DNA of 64,000 nt from JAPUEK01 sp963815355 (GTDB taxonomy: Bacteria > Pseudomonadota > Alphaproteobacteria > Rhodobacterales > Rhodobacteraceae). Positions within the stretch are counted from its first letter, which is position 1, and every line of letters begins with the position of its first letter. Position numbers and translations under genes: made by a program. Shown piece by piece: positions 35,484 to 46,359 of this stretch. The stretch covers positions 90,127 through 154,126 of the forward strand of contig CAWFGJ010000018.1 in the NCBI GenBank assembly GCA_963815355.1, in the 5' to 3' direction. The notes under the pieces were generated by a model, which saw nothing but the letters and a program-made list of their open reading frames with translations, ran no database searches and had not been told where the DNA came from.

Positions 35484-36553
35484 CGGGGGAATTGGGGCGC
35501 CGGGCGTTTGGCGGGTTGGGGTTTGGGCTGGGGCTGATGCTGGGCGGGATGGCGGCGTTGGCCGATGAGGCGGCGGTGCCGCGCCCGGTGGTGTCGGAAA
35601 CCGTGGTTGAGGGGGCGGCGGCGCTGCGGTCCTCGGTTGGGGTGGTTGAGGCGCGCAGCCAGTCGGTGCTGGCGTTCCAGACGGTGGGTCGTCTGGCCGA
35701 GCGCCCGGTCAAGGTGGGCGAGCGGGTGGCGGCGGGGGCGCAGTTGGCGCGGCTGGATCAGGTGACGCTGGCCGAAGATCAGGCGAGTGCCGAGGCCGCA
35801 CTGACCGCAGCGCAGGTGCAGTTGCGCACCGCCGAGGCGAGCCTTGCGCGGACGCGGGAATTGCAGGACCGGGGCGTGGTGCCGGTGGCGCGGCTGGAGG
35901 CGGCGCAGCGGATGCGCGATGCCGCTTTGGCCGGGCTTGAGGCCGCGCGGGCCGATCTGTCGCGCGCCAAGGATGCGGCGGGGTTCGCCGATCTGCTGGC
36001 CCCTGAGGCCGGGATCGTGCTGGCCGTGCTGGCAGAGCCGGGGCAGGTGGTCAGCGCGGGTCAACCGATCCTGATTCTGGCGCGGGGCGAGGCGCGGGAG
36101 GCGGTCATCGACCTGCCCGCCGCCGAGGCTGCTGCCTTGCCAGCGGGGGCGCGGTTCGTGCTGGACCAGCCGGGGGGCGGGGCGTCGATCGGGGGGATTT
36201 TGCGGCTGGTGGAACCGGTCTCAAGCGCCGCGACGCGCAGCCGCCGGGTGCGGATCGCCTTGCCCGATGGTGTGGCGGGGTTCCGCATCGGGGCCTTGGT
36301 GCATGCGCGCCGCGACTTTGCCGGAGAGGTGGTGCTGAGCCTGCCGCAGACCGCCCTGTTTGGCGATCCGCCGCAGGTGTGGCGGGTGTCGCCCGAGGGT
36401 CGGGCGGTTGAGGCGGTGGCCGTGCAGGTGCTGGGCTCTGCGGGGCAGGACCGTGTGGTGATTGGCGCGGGCGTGGCGCTGGGCGACGAGATCGTGGTGC
36501 GGGGCGTGCATTCGCTGACGGCGGGTGCGGTTGTGGGCGCGGCCCTGCCATGA
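35480..36553 (+). CDS. RND efflux periplasmic adaptor (membrane fusion protein) 2
   Basis: A second 357-residue adaptor with signal peptide (GGLGFGLGLMLGGMAALA), lipoyl motif (RPVKVGERVAAGAQLARLDQ), helical hairpin (about 95-165) and AEPGQVVSAGQPILILARGE. ATG 35480 overlaps the stop of adaptor 1, so the two are coupled. Paired adaptors may form a mixed hexamer with one pump. It is followed by a 73-base spacer and the permease. Confidence 0.9.
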   Translation: MTGELGRRAFGGLGFGLGLMLGGMAALADEAAVPRPVVSETVVEGAAALRSSVGVVEARSQSVLAFQTVGRLAERPVKVGERVAAGAQLARLDQVTLAEDQASAEAALTAAQVQLRTAEASLARTRELQDRGVVPVARLEAAQRMRDAALAGLEAARADLSRAKDAAGFADLLAPEAGIVLAVLAEPGQVVSAGQPILILARGEAREAVIDLPAAEAAALPAGARFVLDQPGGGASIGGILRLVEPVSSAATRSRRVRIALPDGVAGFRIGALVHARRDFAGEVVLSLPQTALFGDPPQVWRVSPEGRAVEAVAVQVLGSAGQDRVVIGAGVALGDEIVVRGVHSLTAGAVVGAALP

Positions 36554-36626
36554 GCGGCGCGCGGATGACGGGCGGCCAGCGTGGTGCACACGCCGGGGCG
36601 GAATGTAGCGACAAGAGGGTTCAGTG

Positions 36627-39600
36627 ATGCGCGGTTTCAACCTTTCAGATTGGGCGCTGAGCCATCGGTCTTTGGTGTGGTATTTGCTGCTGGTGTCGCT
36701 GGTCGCGGGCGGGATCGCCTATACCCGCATGGGCCGGGAGGAAGACCCGCCCTTTACCATCCGCACCATGGTTATCACGGCTGCCCTGCCGGGGGCCACG
36801 GCAGAAGAGACGCTGCATCAGGTCACCGACCGGATTGAAAAGGAATTGCAGGATCTGGACGGGCTGAAGGATGTGCGGTCGGTGACCTATCCGGGCCGCG
36901 CGGTGATTTATCTGGACCTGAAGCCCGCCGTTCCCGCCCGCGACGTGCCCGGCAAATGGACCACCGTGCGCGCGATGATGGCCGATATCCGGGGCGAGTT
37001 TCCGGCAGAATTTGCGGGCTTTGGCTTTAACGACCGCTTTGGCGATGTGTTCGGCAATATCTATGCCTTTACCTCGGATGGGTTCAGCCCGCGCGAGATG
37101 CGCGACCGGGTGGAAGAGGTGCGCTCTGCCGTGCTGAAGCTGGACGCGGCGGGGCGGGTAGATGTGATCGGCACCCGCGAAGAAGTGGTGTTTCTGGAAT
37201 TCTCGGCGCGCAGGCTGGCGGCGCTGGGGTTGAGTTCGGCGCAGGTTCTGGGCTCGCTTCAGGCGCAGAACGCGATCACGCCGACGGGGGTGATCGAGGC
37301 GGGGCCAGAGCGGATCATGGTGCGGATCGCCGGGCAGTTTGCCGGGGCCGAAGACATCGCGCGGGTCAATCTGCGGGTGGGCAACACGTTCTTTGCGCTG
37401 TCGGATGTGGCCGAGACGCGGCGGGCCTATCAGGACCCGCCCGCCAGCCTGTTCCGCTATGGCGGCAAAGAGGCGGTCGGTCTGGTGATCGGCATGAAGG
37501 ACGGCGGCAATATCGTCGATTTCGGCGTAGAGCTTGATGCGCTGATGGCAAAGGTGGCGGCCAGCCTGCCCATCGGGATTGAGATGCACCGGGTGGCCGA
37601 TCAGCCGCATGTGGTTGAGGAAAGCGTCGGCCATTTCGTGCGCGCCCTGCTGGAGGCGGTGGGCATCGTGCTGTTGGTCAGTTTTGTCAGCCTTGGGTTG
37701 CGGGCCGGGTTGGTGGTCACGATGACGATTCCGCTGGTTCTGGCGATCACCTTTGTGATTCTTTACGTCTACGGCATCACCTTGCAGCGGATCTCGCTGG
37801 GGGCGCTGATTATTGCGCTGGGCTTGCTGGTGGATGACGCGATGATCGCCATTGAGACGATGATTTCGCGGATGGAGGCGGGCGAGAGCCGCGAGAAGGC
37901 GGCGGGTTATGCCTGGACCTCCATCGCCTTTCCGATGCTGACCGGAACGCTGGTGACGGTGGCGGGGTTCATTCCCATCGGGTTGAACAATTCCAACGCG
38001 GGGGAATACACGTTCTCGCTGTTTGTGGTGATTGCGGTGTCTTTGCTGGTCAGTTGGGTGGTGGCGGTGTTGTTTGCGCCCCTGTTGGGTGTGACGTTCC
38101 TGCCCGAGAAGATGGGCCATCACGCGGCGGGGCCGGGGCGGATGCGGGCGGCGTTTCACCGTCTTTTGCTGGCCGCGATGCGGGCGCGTTGGGTGACGAT
38201 TGCGGTGACCTTGCTGATCTTTGCGGGGTCGGTCTTTGGGATGGGCTTTGTGCAACAGCAGTTCTTTCCCACCTCGGACCGGCCAGAGTTGATCGTGGAT
38301 GTGAACCTGCGCCACAACGCCTCTTTCGCAGCGACGGACGGGGCGATTGGCAAGCTGGAGGATTGGCTGAACCAAAGCCCGGATGTGTCGTTCCATACGG
38401 CGTATGTCGGCACCTCGGTGCCGCGCTTTTTGCTGACGCTGGATCAGCCGACGCCGGGGCCGCATATGGGCCAGATCGTGGTGCAGACGCCGGGGATAGA
38501 GGCGCGCGACCGGGTTAAGGCGGGGTTGGAGGCCTTTGCCGCCAGTGCCTTGCCGGGGGTGGATGTGTTCCCCAAGACGCTGGAGTTGGGGCCGCCGGTG
38601 GGCAAGCCGGTGCAGTATCGTCTGTCGGGGCCAGATACCAACGTGTTGCGCGACAAGGCGCGGGCGCTGGCCGCGTTGCTGGCGCAGGATGCGCGGCTGA
38701 CGGCGGTGGCGCTGGATTGGTCGGAGCCGTCGCGCGTGGCGCGCGTGGTGCCCGATCAGGAAAAGCTGCGCCAGTTGGGGCTGACCCAGGAAGCGGTGGC
38801 GCAGGCGCTGTATGGTCTGTTTCAGGGCATTCCCGTGACCGAGATCCGCGATCACACCTATCTGGTTGATGTGGTGGCGCGCGGGCAGGACAGCGACCGG
38901 GGCTCGCTTGAGGCATTGGCGAATTTGCAGATCGGCACGCCTGCCGGGGTGGCGATCCCGCTGTACAGTTTTGCCACGCTGGAATGGGTGACAGAGCCGC
39001 CGATGATCCAGCAGCGCAACCGCGAGCCGACGATCACCGTCAAGGCGGCGGTGGCGGGCAAGGATCAGCCCGCCACGGTGGTCAAGGATCTGAGTGCGGC
39101 GATTGCCGTGTTCACCCAAGAGTTGCCGCCGGGCTATAGCCTTGCCATTGGCGGCACGGCCGAGACGAGTGGGGAAAGCCAGGCACCGATCATCGCGGTG
39201 GTGCCCTATATGTTGCTGACCATTCTGACGCTGGCGATGTTCCAGATGCAGGGGTTCCGGCTGACGTTTATCGTGCTGTGTGCGGCCCCCTTGGGGTTGA
39301 TCGGGGTGGTGGCGGCGCTGTTGCCGTCGGGCGCGCCCTTGGGCTTTGTGGCGATCCTTGGGGTGTTGGCGTTGGTGGGGATTTTGATCCGCAACTCGAT
39401 CATTCTGGTCAATGAGATCGAAGAGTTGATCTTGCGCGGGCGCAGCCGCTGGCAGGCGGTGTTTGAGGCCTCAGACAGCCGGGCGCGGCCGATCCTGCTG
39501 ACGGCGGCGGCGGCGAGTCTGGCGCTGATCCCGATTGCGCGGCAGGTGTTCTGGGGGCCGATGGCCTATGCGATGATGGGCGGCATCATCGCGGGAACGC

Positions 39601-39704
39601 TGGTGACGCTGGTGTTCGTGCCCGCGCTGTATTGCGCGATGTTCCGGGTGCGGGAGGACGCACCTGAGCCGGGCGCAGAGCCAGTGGACGCTGCACAGGT
39701 TTAA
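36627..39704 (+). CDS. efflux RND transporter permease (HAE/AcrB-MdtC type)
   Basis: Inner-membrane proton-driven drug or solute exporter of 1025 residues with the usual 12-helix duplicated layout and two large periplasmic loops. The proton-relay aspartates in helix 4 are present (ALGLLVDDAMIAIETMISRM), and GREEDPPFTIRTMVI after helix 1 is typical. ATG 36627 with an AAGAGGG site is preferred over the overlapping GTG 36624. No outer-membrane factor gene follows, so a TolC homologue elsewhere is required. Substrates are unknown. Confidence 0.94.
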   Translation: MRGFNLSDWALSHRSLVWYLLLVSLVAGGIAYTRMGREEDPPFTIRTMVITAALPGATAEETLHQVTDRIEKELQDLDGLKDVRSVTYPGRAVIYLDLKPAVPARDVPGKWTTVRAMMADIRGEFPAEFAGFGFNDRFGDVFGNIYAFTSDGFSPREMRDRVEEVRSAVLKLDAAGRVDVIGTREEVVFLEFSARRLAALGLSSAQVLGSLQAQNAITPTGVIEAGPERIMVRIAGQFAGAEDIARVNLRVGNTFFALSDVAETRRAYQDPPASLFRYGGKEAVGLVIGMKDGGNIVDFGVELDALMAKVAASLPIGIEMHRVADQPHVVEESVGHFVRALLEAVGIVLLVSFVSLGLRAGLVVTMTIPLVLAITFVILYVYGITLQRISLGALIIALGLLVDDAMIAIETMISRMEAGESREKAAGYAWTSIAFPMLTGTLVTVAGFIPIGLNNSNAGEYTFSLFVVIAVSLLVSWVVAVLFAPLLGVTFLPEKMGHHAAGPGRMRAAFHRLLLAAMRARWVTIAVTLLIFAGSVFGMGFVQQQFFPTSDRPELIVDVNLRHNASFAATDGAIGKLEDWLNQSPDVSFHTAYVGTSVPRFLLTLDQPTPGPHMGQIVVQTPGIEARDRVKAGLEAFAASALPGVDVFPKTLELGPPVGKPVQYRLSGPDTNVLRDKARALAALLAQDARLTAVALDWSEPSRVARVVPDQEKLRQLGLTQEAVAQALYGLFQGIPVTEIRDHTYLVDVVARGQDSDRGSLEALANLQIGTPAGVAIPLYSFATLEWVTEPPMIQQRNREPTITVKAAVAGKDQPATVVKDLSAAIAVFTQELPPGYSLAIGGTAETSGESQAPIIAVVPYMLLTILTLAMFQMQGFRLTFIVLCAAPLGLIGVVAALLPSGAPLGFVAILGVLALVGILIRNSIILVNEIEELILRGRSRWQAVFEASDSRARPILLTAAAASLALIPIARQVFWGPMAYAMMGGIIAGTLVTLVFVPALYCAMFRVREDAPEPGAEPVDAAQV

Positions 39705-39716
39705 GGGGGAGCCGGT

Positions 39717-40340
39717 TCAGGGGCGCAGGGCCAGCCCGCCTGCGTGTTCCAGAAAGGCCACGACCTCGGCCACGCCCGCCCCTTGGCGCAGGCGGGCCAT
39801 GACATAGGGGCGGGGTCCGCGCGCGGCTTGGGTGTCGCTTTCCAGCAAGGCCAGATCGACGCCCACATAGGGGGCCAGGTCGGTCTTGTTGACGACCAGC
39901 AGGTCAGAGCGGGCAAGGCCGGGGCCGCGTTTGCGGGGGATGTCCTGACCGGCCGCCGTGTCGATGACGTAGATCGTCAGGTCTGCCAGTTCGGGGCTGA
40001 AGGTGGCGGCAAGGTTGTCGCCGCCGCTTTCGATCAGGATCAGGTCAAGGTCGGGAAAGGCGCCGCGCAGGTCGGCGATGGCGGCAAGGTTGATCGAGGC
40101 ATCTTCGCGGATCGCGGTATGCGGGCAGCCGCCGGTCTCGACCCCGCGGATGCGCTCCACCGGCAGGACCTGCGCGCGCATCAGGTATTCGGCGTCTTCG
40201 CGGGTGTAGATGTCATTGGTGACGACCGCCATCGAACAGCGGTTGGCCAGGGCGGCGCAGAGCTTTTCGGTCAGGGTGGTCTTGCCGGCCCCGACCGGGC
40301 CGCCGATGCCGACGCGCAGGGGTCCGTGAGGGTTTGTCAT
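39717..40340 (-). CDS. ureG: urease accessory protein UreG (GTPase)
   Basis: SIMIBI-class GTPase that powers nickel insertion into urease. The P-loop is VGIGGPVGAGKTTLTEKLC at the N-terminus. ESGGDNLAATFSPEL, the CPH-type metal motif GGCPHTAIREDAS and VVNKTDLAPYVG are all present. ATG 40340 gives 207 residues, the family length, and overlaps the ureF stop by four bases. It ends 12 bases from the convergent RND permease gene, with no terminator seen between. Confidence 0.96.
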   Translation of the reverse strand: MTNPHGPLRVGIGGPVGAGKTTLTEKLCAALANRCSMAVVTNDIYTREDAEYLMRAQVLPVERIRGVETGGCPHTAIREDASINLAAIADLRGAFPDLDLILIESGGDNLAATFSPELADLTIYVIDTAAGQDIPRKRGPGLARSDLLVVNKTDLAPYVGVDLALLESDTQAARGPRPYVMARLRQGAGVAEVVAFLEHAGGLALRP

Positions 40341-40987
40341 GAGCGGAAGATCCTTGTGGGCAGGGTTTCGTGCTGCATCTGCGCCAGATCGGCGCGGAAG
40401 GTGGAACTGGACAGGGCCGACAGCGGCGCTGTGGCGCAGTCGCGCGCCAAGGCGGTGATCCGCGGCAGCAGCTGCGACAGCGCGGATTGGGCCTGCGTCT
40501 GGCCCATGGGCAGAAAGCGCACGGCGGCTTGCAGGATCTGGCCTGCAAGGCCCATGAGCCACAGTTCCAGCACCTCTTCGGTCGGGACGGCAAGGCTGCG
40601 GGTGCCGTGGCCCACGGCCAGCGCATAGGGCAGGGGCGGGGCGTCCTGTCCGGTCAGGCTGGCCAGTGTCAGGCCGAAGGCGCGGCCTTGTTCGGTCATC
40701 TCTGTGTGGCGCTCGGCGGAGGGGGCGAGGGCGTGGGCGAGGTCGGTAAGGGCGGCAAGATCGGCGGTGGGGTGGCGGGCCTGGGCCAGCAAGATGGCAT
40801 CCATCCGGCCACTGCCCAGCGTCAGGATGTCGGTCACCCAAAGCGCCACCTCGGCGGGGGTGGTGACGGCACCCGTGACGATGGCGGTTTCCAGCCCTTG
40901 GGAATAGGCGAAGGCCCCGACCGGGAAGGCGGGCGAGAGGTATTGGACCAGCAGCAGGCGGTCGGTGCGGTCTGTCGGGTCAGCCAT
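40337..40987 (-). CDS. ureF: urease accessory protein UreF
   Basis: Helical scaffold that couples UreG to the UreD-urease complex. Typical motifs are YLSPAFPVGAFAYSQGLE near the N-terminus and AVGHGTRSLAVPTEEVLELW. ATG 40987 gives 216 residues; a longer frame to 41092 would run through ureE. It overlaps ureE by eight bases and ureG by four. Confidence 0.93.
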   Translation of the reverse strand: MADPTDRTDRLLLVQYLSPAFPVGAFAYSQGLETAIVTGAVTTPAEVALWVTDILTLGSGRMDAILLAQARHPTADLAALTDLAHALAPSAERHTEMTEQGRAFGLTLASLTGQDAPPLPYALAVGHGTRSLAVPTEEVLELWLMGLAGQILQAAVRFLPMGQTQAQSALSQLLPRITALARDCATAPLSALSSSTFRADLAQMQHETLPTRIFRS

Positions 40988-41507
40988 GACGCAGGGCAAA
41001 GGGGGCGGAAAGGGGCGCGGATAGGGGGGCAGAATGGGGGGCGGCAAAGCTTTGCGGGCCGTGGTCATGGCCAAGGGTGCGGCCGTGGCCATAGGCGCCG
41101 CCCTCGGGGCGGAAGGGGGCCAGCGTCAGGGTCAGGGTCGCGCCCAACTGGGTCAGCATCGCTTCGATGACATGGTCGCGGCGGATGGTCAGGTGATCGG
41201 CGGAAACCTCACAGGGCGTATGGCGGTTGCCGATGTGCCAGGCCAGACGCGGCAAGGGGCCGGTGACCTGCACCACCGGTTCCACCGCCGCCACCACGGC
41301 CACCTGCCGCCCGTCGTCCAGCAGCAAAGCGTCGCCGTCGTTGAGGCTGGTCGTCTCGGCCAGATCCACCAGAAAGGAGGCCCCGCTTTCGCAGGTCAGC
41401 CGTTTGCGGCGCAGGAAGCGTTCGTCATAGGTCAGCACCACCCGTTCCGAGGGCGGCTCTGCCGGGGCAGAGGGGGTGTGGCGCAGAACGGAACGGGCGG
41501 GCAGCAT
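40980..41507 (-). CDS. ureE: urease accessory protein UreE (nickel metallochaperone)
   Basis: Delivers nickel to the urease assembly complex. It has 175 residues with the peptide-binding N-terminal domain (RKRLTCESGASFLVDLAE, GDALLLDDGRQVAVVAA) and the metal-binding domain containing LAWHIGNRHTPCEV. The C-terminus is His-containing (GHGRTLGHDHG) but carries an unusual SAPLSAPLSAP repeat instead of a dense His tail. Confidence 0.93.
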   Translation of the reverse strand: MLPARSVLRHTPSAPAEPPSERVVLTYDERFLRRKRLTCESGASFLVDLAETTSLNDGDALLLDDGRQVAVVAAVEPVVQVTGPLPRLAWHIGNRHTPCEVSADHLTIRRDHVIEAMLTQLGATLTLTLAPFRPEGGAYGHGRTLGHDHGPQSFAAPHSAPLSAPLSAPFALRHG

Positions 41508-41510
41508 GGC

Positions 41511-42155
41511 TTATCCTTTGAGTTTCAGGGCGGTGAGGCCCAGTTTGGTGTCGGTGCCGGCCTTGTGGTCGGTCACGCGGGTTTCAAGGCCGAAACCCAG
41601 ATCGGGGAAGTAGATCCAGCGTTGGGTGTAGTGATTGATCGCGTTGGTGAAGGTCGCTTCAACCGGTTGGATACGGTAGGTGCAGCCGGACAGTTTCGCC
41701 TCGGTGATCGGCTGGAAGCTGTAGACGGCATCGAGCGCGCCGTAGGTTTTCTGGGGGCCGGCCTCGGTGCCGTAATCCTTGGTCATGGTGACTTTGACGC
41801 GGGTTTTCCATGTCTTGCCTGCGGTGGGCACCGGGGGTTTGCCGGACAGGCTGTAGGTGAAATCCCCGCCCGGCCCGCCGCCGACATAGGGCACGTCGCT
41901 GGGGAAATAGTCTTGGGCTGTCTCGTAGATGCCGCGCTGGGCGGTGCGCTTGTCGGTCCACGAGCCTTTGGCGGGGGCGGCGTAGTCGATCTTGACCGAC
42001 TGGGGCGTGCCAGAAACGAGGCCGCCGCGCCCGTCCTGACGTTTGAAGGTGATGCCTGTGGCAAGGTCTTCGGCGGTGACACAACGGGCGGCGGCAAGGC
42101 CGGGAAGGGCCGACACGAACAAAGCGAGGGAAAGGGACAGGGATAGGGCGCGCAT
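41511..42155 (-). CDS. secreted protein of unknown function within the urease operon
   Basis: A 214-residue exported protein. The signal peptide is about residues 1-23 (LSLSLSLALFVSALPGLAAA), and the mature protein is beta-rich with two cysteines and no recognised domain. ATG 42155 puts the signal at the very N-terminus; the upstream in-frame extension is rejected. It lies between ureC and ureE with three bases to ureE, so co-expression with urease is expected. A periplasmic protein is not part of known urease maturation, and its role is open. Confidence 0.75.
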   Translation of the reverse strand: MRALSLSLSLALFVSALPGLAAARCVTAEDLATGITFKRQDGRGGLVSGTPQSVKIDYAAPAKGSWTDKRTAQRGIYETAQDYFPSDVPYVGGGPGGDFTYSLSGKPPVPTAGKTWKTRVKVTMTKDYGTEAGPQKTYGALDAVYSFQPITEAKLSGCTYRIQPVEATFTNAINHYTQRWIYFPDLGFGLETRVTDHKAGTDTKLGLTALKLKG

Positions 42156-42224
42156 GATGTCCTCAGCGGTTACGGGTGCGCCGACTATAGCGGGCAGGCG
42201 GTGCGGCGGGCATGACAAACGCTG

Positions 42225-43930
<1,706 letters not shown>

Positions 43931-43931
<1 letters not shown>

Positions 43932-44248
43932 CAGAGATCTCCCATCACTTGGGCGTTGAAGCCGAAGACGCGGCGCAGACCGCCGAAGGGCACAAGGGTG
44001 ACTTCGCGCGACTGGCCCGGTTCGAACCGCACGGCGGTGCCTGCCGCGATGTCGAGCCGTTGGCCGCGCGCGGCGGCACGGTCAAAGGACAGGCCGGCGT
44101 TGGTTTCGGCGAAATGGTAGTGCGAGCCGACCTGGATCGGGCGGTCGCCGGTATTGGCGACCATGAGCACGGTGCGGGGCGCGCCTAAGTTGATCTCAAT
44201 GCTGCCGGGCGCGGGAAAGACCTCGCCGGGGATCAGGGCTGCGGTCAT
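43931..44248 (-). CDS. ureB: urease subunit beta
   Basis: Small structural subunit of bacterial three-subunit urease, 105 residues. Characteristic features are MTAALIPGEVFPAPGSIEIN at the start, NTGDRPIQVGSHYHFAETN and the C-terminal VFGFNAQVMGDL. It overlaps the small membrane protein gene (ATGA) upstream and ureC downstream. Confidence 0.97.
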
Positions 44249-44433
44249 TTTGCGCGGCCTTTGCGCAGGTAGACCAGGACGGCCACAAGGGCTGCGGCGG
44301 TGGCCAGCATCGCGAGGTGATCGGGTTCCGTCAGCAGGTGGCGCAGATTGGCGAAAAAACCGGCGTGGGAATGGTCGCCCTCATGCGCGAAGGCGGCGGA
44401 GGGCAGAAGGGCAAGGAACAGGATGCGTTTCAT
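44245..44433 (-). CDS. small His-rich membrane protein between ureA and ureB
   Basis: A 62-residue protein. It has an N-terminal signal (MKRILFLALLPSAAFA), a mature N-terminus rich in His and acidic residues (HEGDHSHAGF), then one transmembrane helix (MLATAAALVAVLVYL) and a basic end (RKGRAK). The His-rich external segment resembles the start of HupE/UreJ-type metal permeases, but this protein is far too short to be one. Nickel capture is an inference from sequence and location. ATG 44433 is chosen because it begins the signal peptide. Confidence 0.75.
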   Translation of the reverse strand: MKRILFLALLPSAAFAHEGDHSHAGFFANLRHLLTEPDHLAMLATAAALVAVLVYLRKGRAK

Positions 44434-44456
44434 GGGGGCCTCGTGCAAAGGGGGTG

Positions 44457-44759
44457 TCAGCGGATCGGGTGGTGGACGGTCACCAGCTTGGTGCCATCGG
44501 GAAAGGTTGCCTCGACCTGAACGGAATGGATCATCTCGGGGATGCCGGGCATGCATTGATCGGCGGTGATCACATGGCCGCCCGCCTGCATCAGATCGGC
44601 GACAGAGCGGCCATCGCGCGCGCCCTCCACCACAAAGTCGGTGATCAGCGCCACCGCCTCGGGGTGGTTGAGCAGGACGCCGCGGGCCAGCCTGCCGCGC
44701 GCGACCATCGCGGCGACGCTGATCAGCAGCTTTTCACGCTCACGCGGGGTGAGGTTCAT
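44457..44759 (-). CDS. ureA: urease subunit gamma
   Basis: Smallest structural subunit of urease, 100 residues. It begins MNLTPREREKLLISVAAMVA and contains LNHPEAVALITDFVVEGARDG and FPDGTKLVTVHHPIR at the C-terminus, all typical. Its ATG overlaps the ureD stop by four bases, indicating coupled translation. Confidence 0.98.
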   Translation of the reverse strand: MNLTPREREKLLISVAAMVARGRLARGVLLNHPEAVALITDFVVEGARDGRSVADLMQAGGHVITADQCMPGIPEMIHSVQVEATFPDGTKLVTVHHPIR

Positions 44760-45658
44760 GCGGGGTCTCCTTTGGAATGTGGGGGCGGGCCTGCGTCGCC
44801 GCCCAGTTGCCAGACGCGCGGCAGGGGGGCTGCGCGCAAAACCTGCATGGCGCGGGCCAGTTGGCGGCGCAGGGGCCAGCCGTCATGGGCCATCAGGCGC
44901 AGCACACATTTGCCGTTCCACGCCGAGGCGGCGGCGTCGCAGCCCGGCTCATCCAGCACGGCGCGCAAGGGGCCAAGCGCGTCGGTGGCCGAGGGCGCGA
45001 CCAGCGCCAGCACGGCAAAGGCGCGGGCGGGGCCAAGGCGGGCGGCCTGCGTGCCAAGGGCCAGCACGCCCGCATCCAGCCGCAGGGTTTCGGCCCAGAC
45101 GGGCCGCCCGTCGCGGCGCACAAGGCGGCGGTCGGTCAGGCGGGCGCGCAAGGGGGCCTCGCCCATGGCATGACGCCCCAAGACAATCGTTTCGCACAAC
45201 AGGACCGAGGCATCGGCGGTAAGGTCGATGGTGGTGGTGCGGTCAAGGTGGCTGTCTTCGTAGATCAGCGTTTCCTGTGGCAGCCAATCCAGATGCGCGC
45301 CGGGGCCCAGGGTGGCGGTCACCTCGGCCGCGGCGGCGGGGCCCGGGCTGGCATAGGCGCGCTCAGCCGTTTGGGTCATGGCGGTGACACGTGCGCCCGC
45401 CAGCAGGTTCAGGCCGTAGTGCAAGCGGTCGCCGCCCGTCAGCCCGCCCGAAGTGTTCAGGAACACCACTTCGGTCGTGGTCGTGCGGGGCAGCATCGCC
45501 TTGGCCGAGCCGGACTGGTGCAGGTCCAGCAGGCGCGCGCGGTTAGAGGTGGGAGGGGCGGCGGTGGGATGGGGGGCGGCGGGATGGGGGGCGGCAAAGA
45601 CAAGTTCTGCCCGCCCTTGGCTGCGTTGCAACCGCCCGAATACCGCCGCTTGTGTCAT
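44756..45658 (-). CDS. ureD: urease accessory protein UreD
   Basis: Scaffold that binds apo-urease and channels nickel from UreG. It has 300 residues. LDLHQSGSAKAMLPR near the N-terminus, NTSGGLTGGDRL and LPQETLIYEDSHLDR are family signatures. It is the first gene of the operon ureD-ureA-(membrane)-ureB-ureC-(secreted)-ureE-ureF-ureG. No urea or nickel transporter gene lies next to it. Confidence 0.94.
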   Translation of the reverse strand: MTQAAVFGRLQRSQGRAELVFAAPHPAAPHPTAAPPTSNRARLLDLHQSGSAKAMLPRTTTTEVVFLNTSGGLTGGDRLHYGLNLLAGARVTAMTQTAERAYASPGPAAAAEVTATLGPGAHLDWLPQETLIYEDSHLDRTTTIDLTADASVLLCETIVLGRHAMGEAPLRARLTDRRLVRRDGRPVWAETLRLDAGVLALGTQAARLGPARAFAVLALVAPSATDALGPLRAVLDEPGCDAAASAWNGKCVLRLMAHDGWPLRRQLARAMQVLRAAPLPRVWQLGGDAGPPPHSKGDPA

Positions 45659-46008
45659 CGTGCCCCCCTTGTGACGGGCCGATGCTGGTCAAAGCGGGCG
45701 CGGGATCAACCGGGTGGCGGGTTTTGGGGGGCGCTGGGCGGGGGAACGGGTGCGCAATGGGTGAAAAATGGGCGAAAGGATGAAATTTTGGGCGACACGC
45801 GGAACCTTGCTGCCCGAGACGGGCGCGTGCCTGCGGCGAAGAGCGGCGGCGGGGCAGGCGGGCGCAAAAGGTTAATGTCAGCGACGCGACGGTCAGGCTA
45901 ACATTTTGTATCACTTTGAAAAACCTGTAAGTCGGGGGCGAAATCCCATTGACTCGCGCGGCGCGAACGCCCCATTTTCAGGGGAGATTTTAGGTTGGCA
46001 GGATTGCT
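45659..46008. other. 350-base divergent region between ureD and the PAAR cassette
   Basis: No gene is seen. The ureD side is G-rich. An AT-rich patch (about 45896-45930, TAACATTTTGTATCACTTTGAAAAAC) lies about 100 bases before the first cassette gene and probably carries its promoter, though no clear -35/-10 pair stands out. Confidence 0.4.
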
Positions 46009-46359
46009 TTGATAACGATTTCGGCGCGGCAGGTGGATCTGTTTCAAAGCAAGGTCCTTGAAGACAGCGTCACCGACGCCATGAATCTGCACCCCAGACA
46101 TAAGGCGGCTTTGCCGGACCCGGCGGCGTTTCACCGCTTTTGCTGCGATATCGCGCGCGCCTATCAGCTGGACGATGCGCAGCATGTGGTCGCTCTGGTG
46201 GCGCTGTGTCTTGATCTTGGGCCGCGGCGGGCCGCGTTTTTCGCGCAGCCCGAGATTGCGGCCTTGCCCGAGGCCGAGGCGATGCAGGGGCATCAGCGGC
46301 TGCATCTGGCGGCGGCCAGCGCCTATCAGCAGGGTCTGCTGCGGGGGCCGGGGGCATGA
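46009..46359 (+). CDS. small T6SS/vgrG-island-type protein
   Basis: A 116-residue helical protein starting at TTG 46009 (no in-frame ATG upstream of the conserved part; a GGCAGGAT site precedes). The layout recalls small proteins encoded with VgrG/PAAR genes in type VI islands: ISARQVDLFQ at the start, FCCDIARAYQLDDAQHVVAL in the middle, then LCLDLGPR and a final helical segment. The resemblance is a recollection of the family, not a search. The stop overlaps the next gene (ATGA). Confidence 0.6.
   Translation: MITISARQVDLFQSKVLEDSVTDAMNLHPRHKAALPDPAAFHRFCCDIARAYQLDDAQHVVALVALCLDLGPRRAAFFAQPEIAALPEAEAMQGHQRLHLAAASAYQQGLLRGPGA

Noticed and set aside
36645..39119. 824-codon frame antisense to the RND permease
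   Set aside because: His/Arg/Gln-rich translation typical of the antisense of high-GC membrane protein genes.
44777..45901. 374-codon frame antisense to ureD
   Set aside because: A shadow of ureD codon bias in high-GC DNA; the product is Gly/Arg/Ala-rich with no recognisable features.
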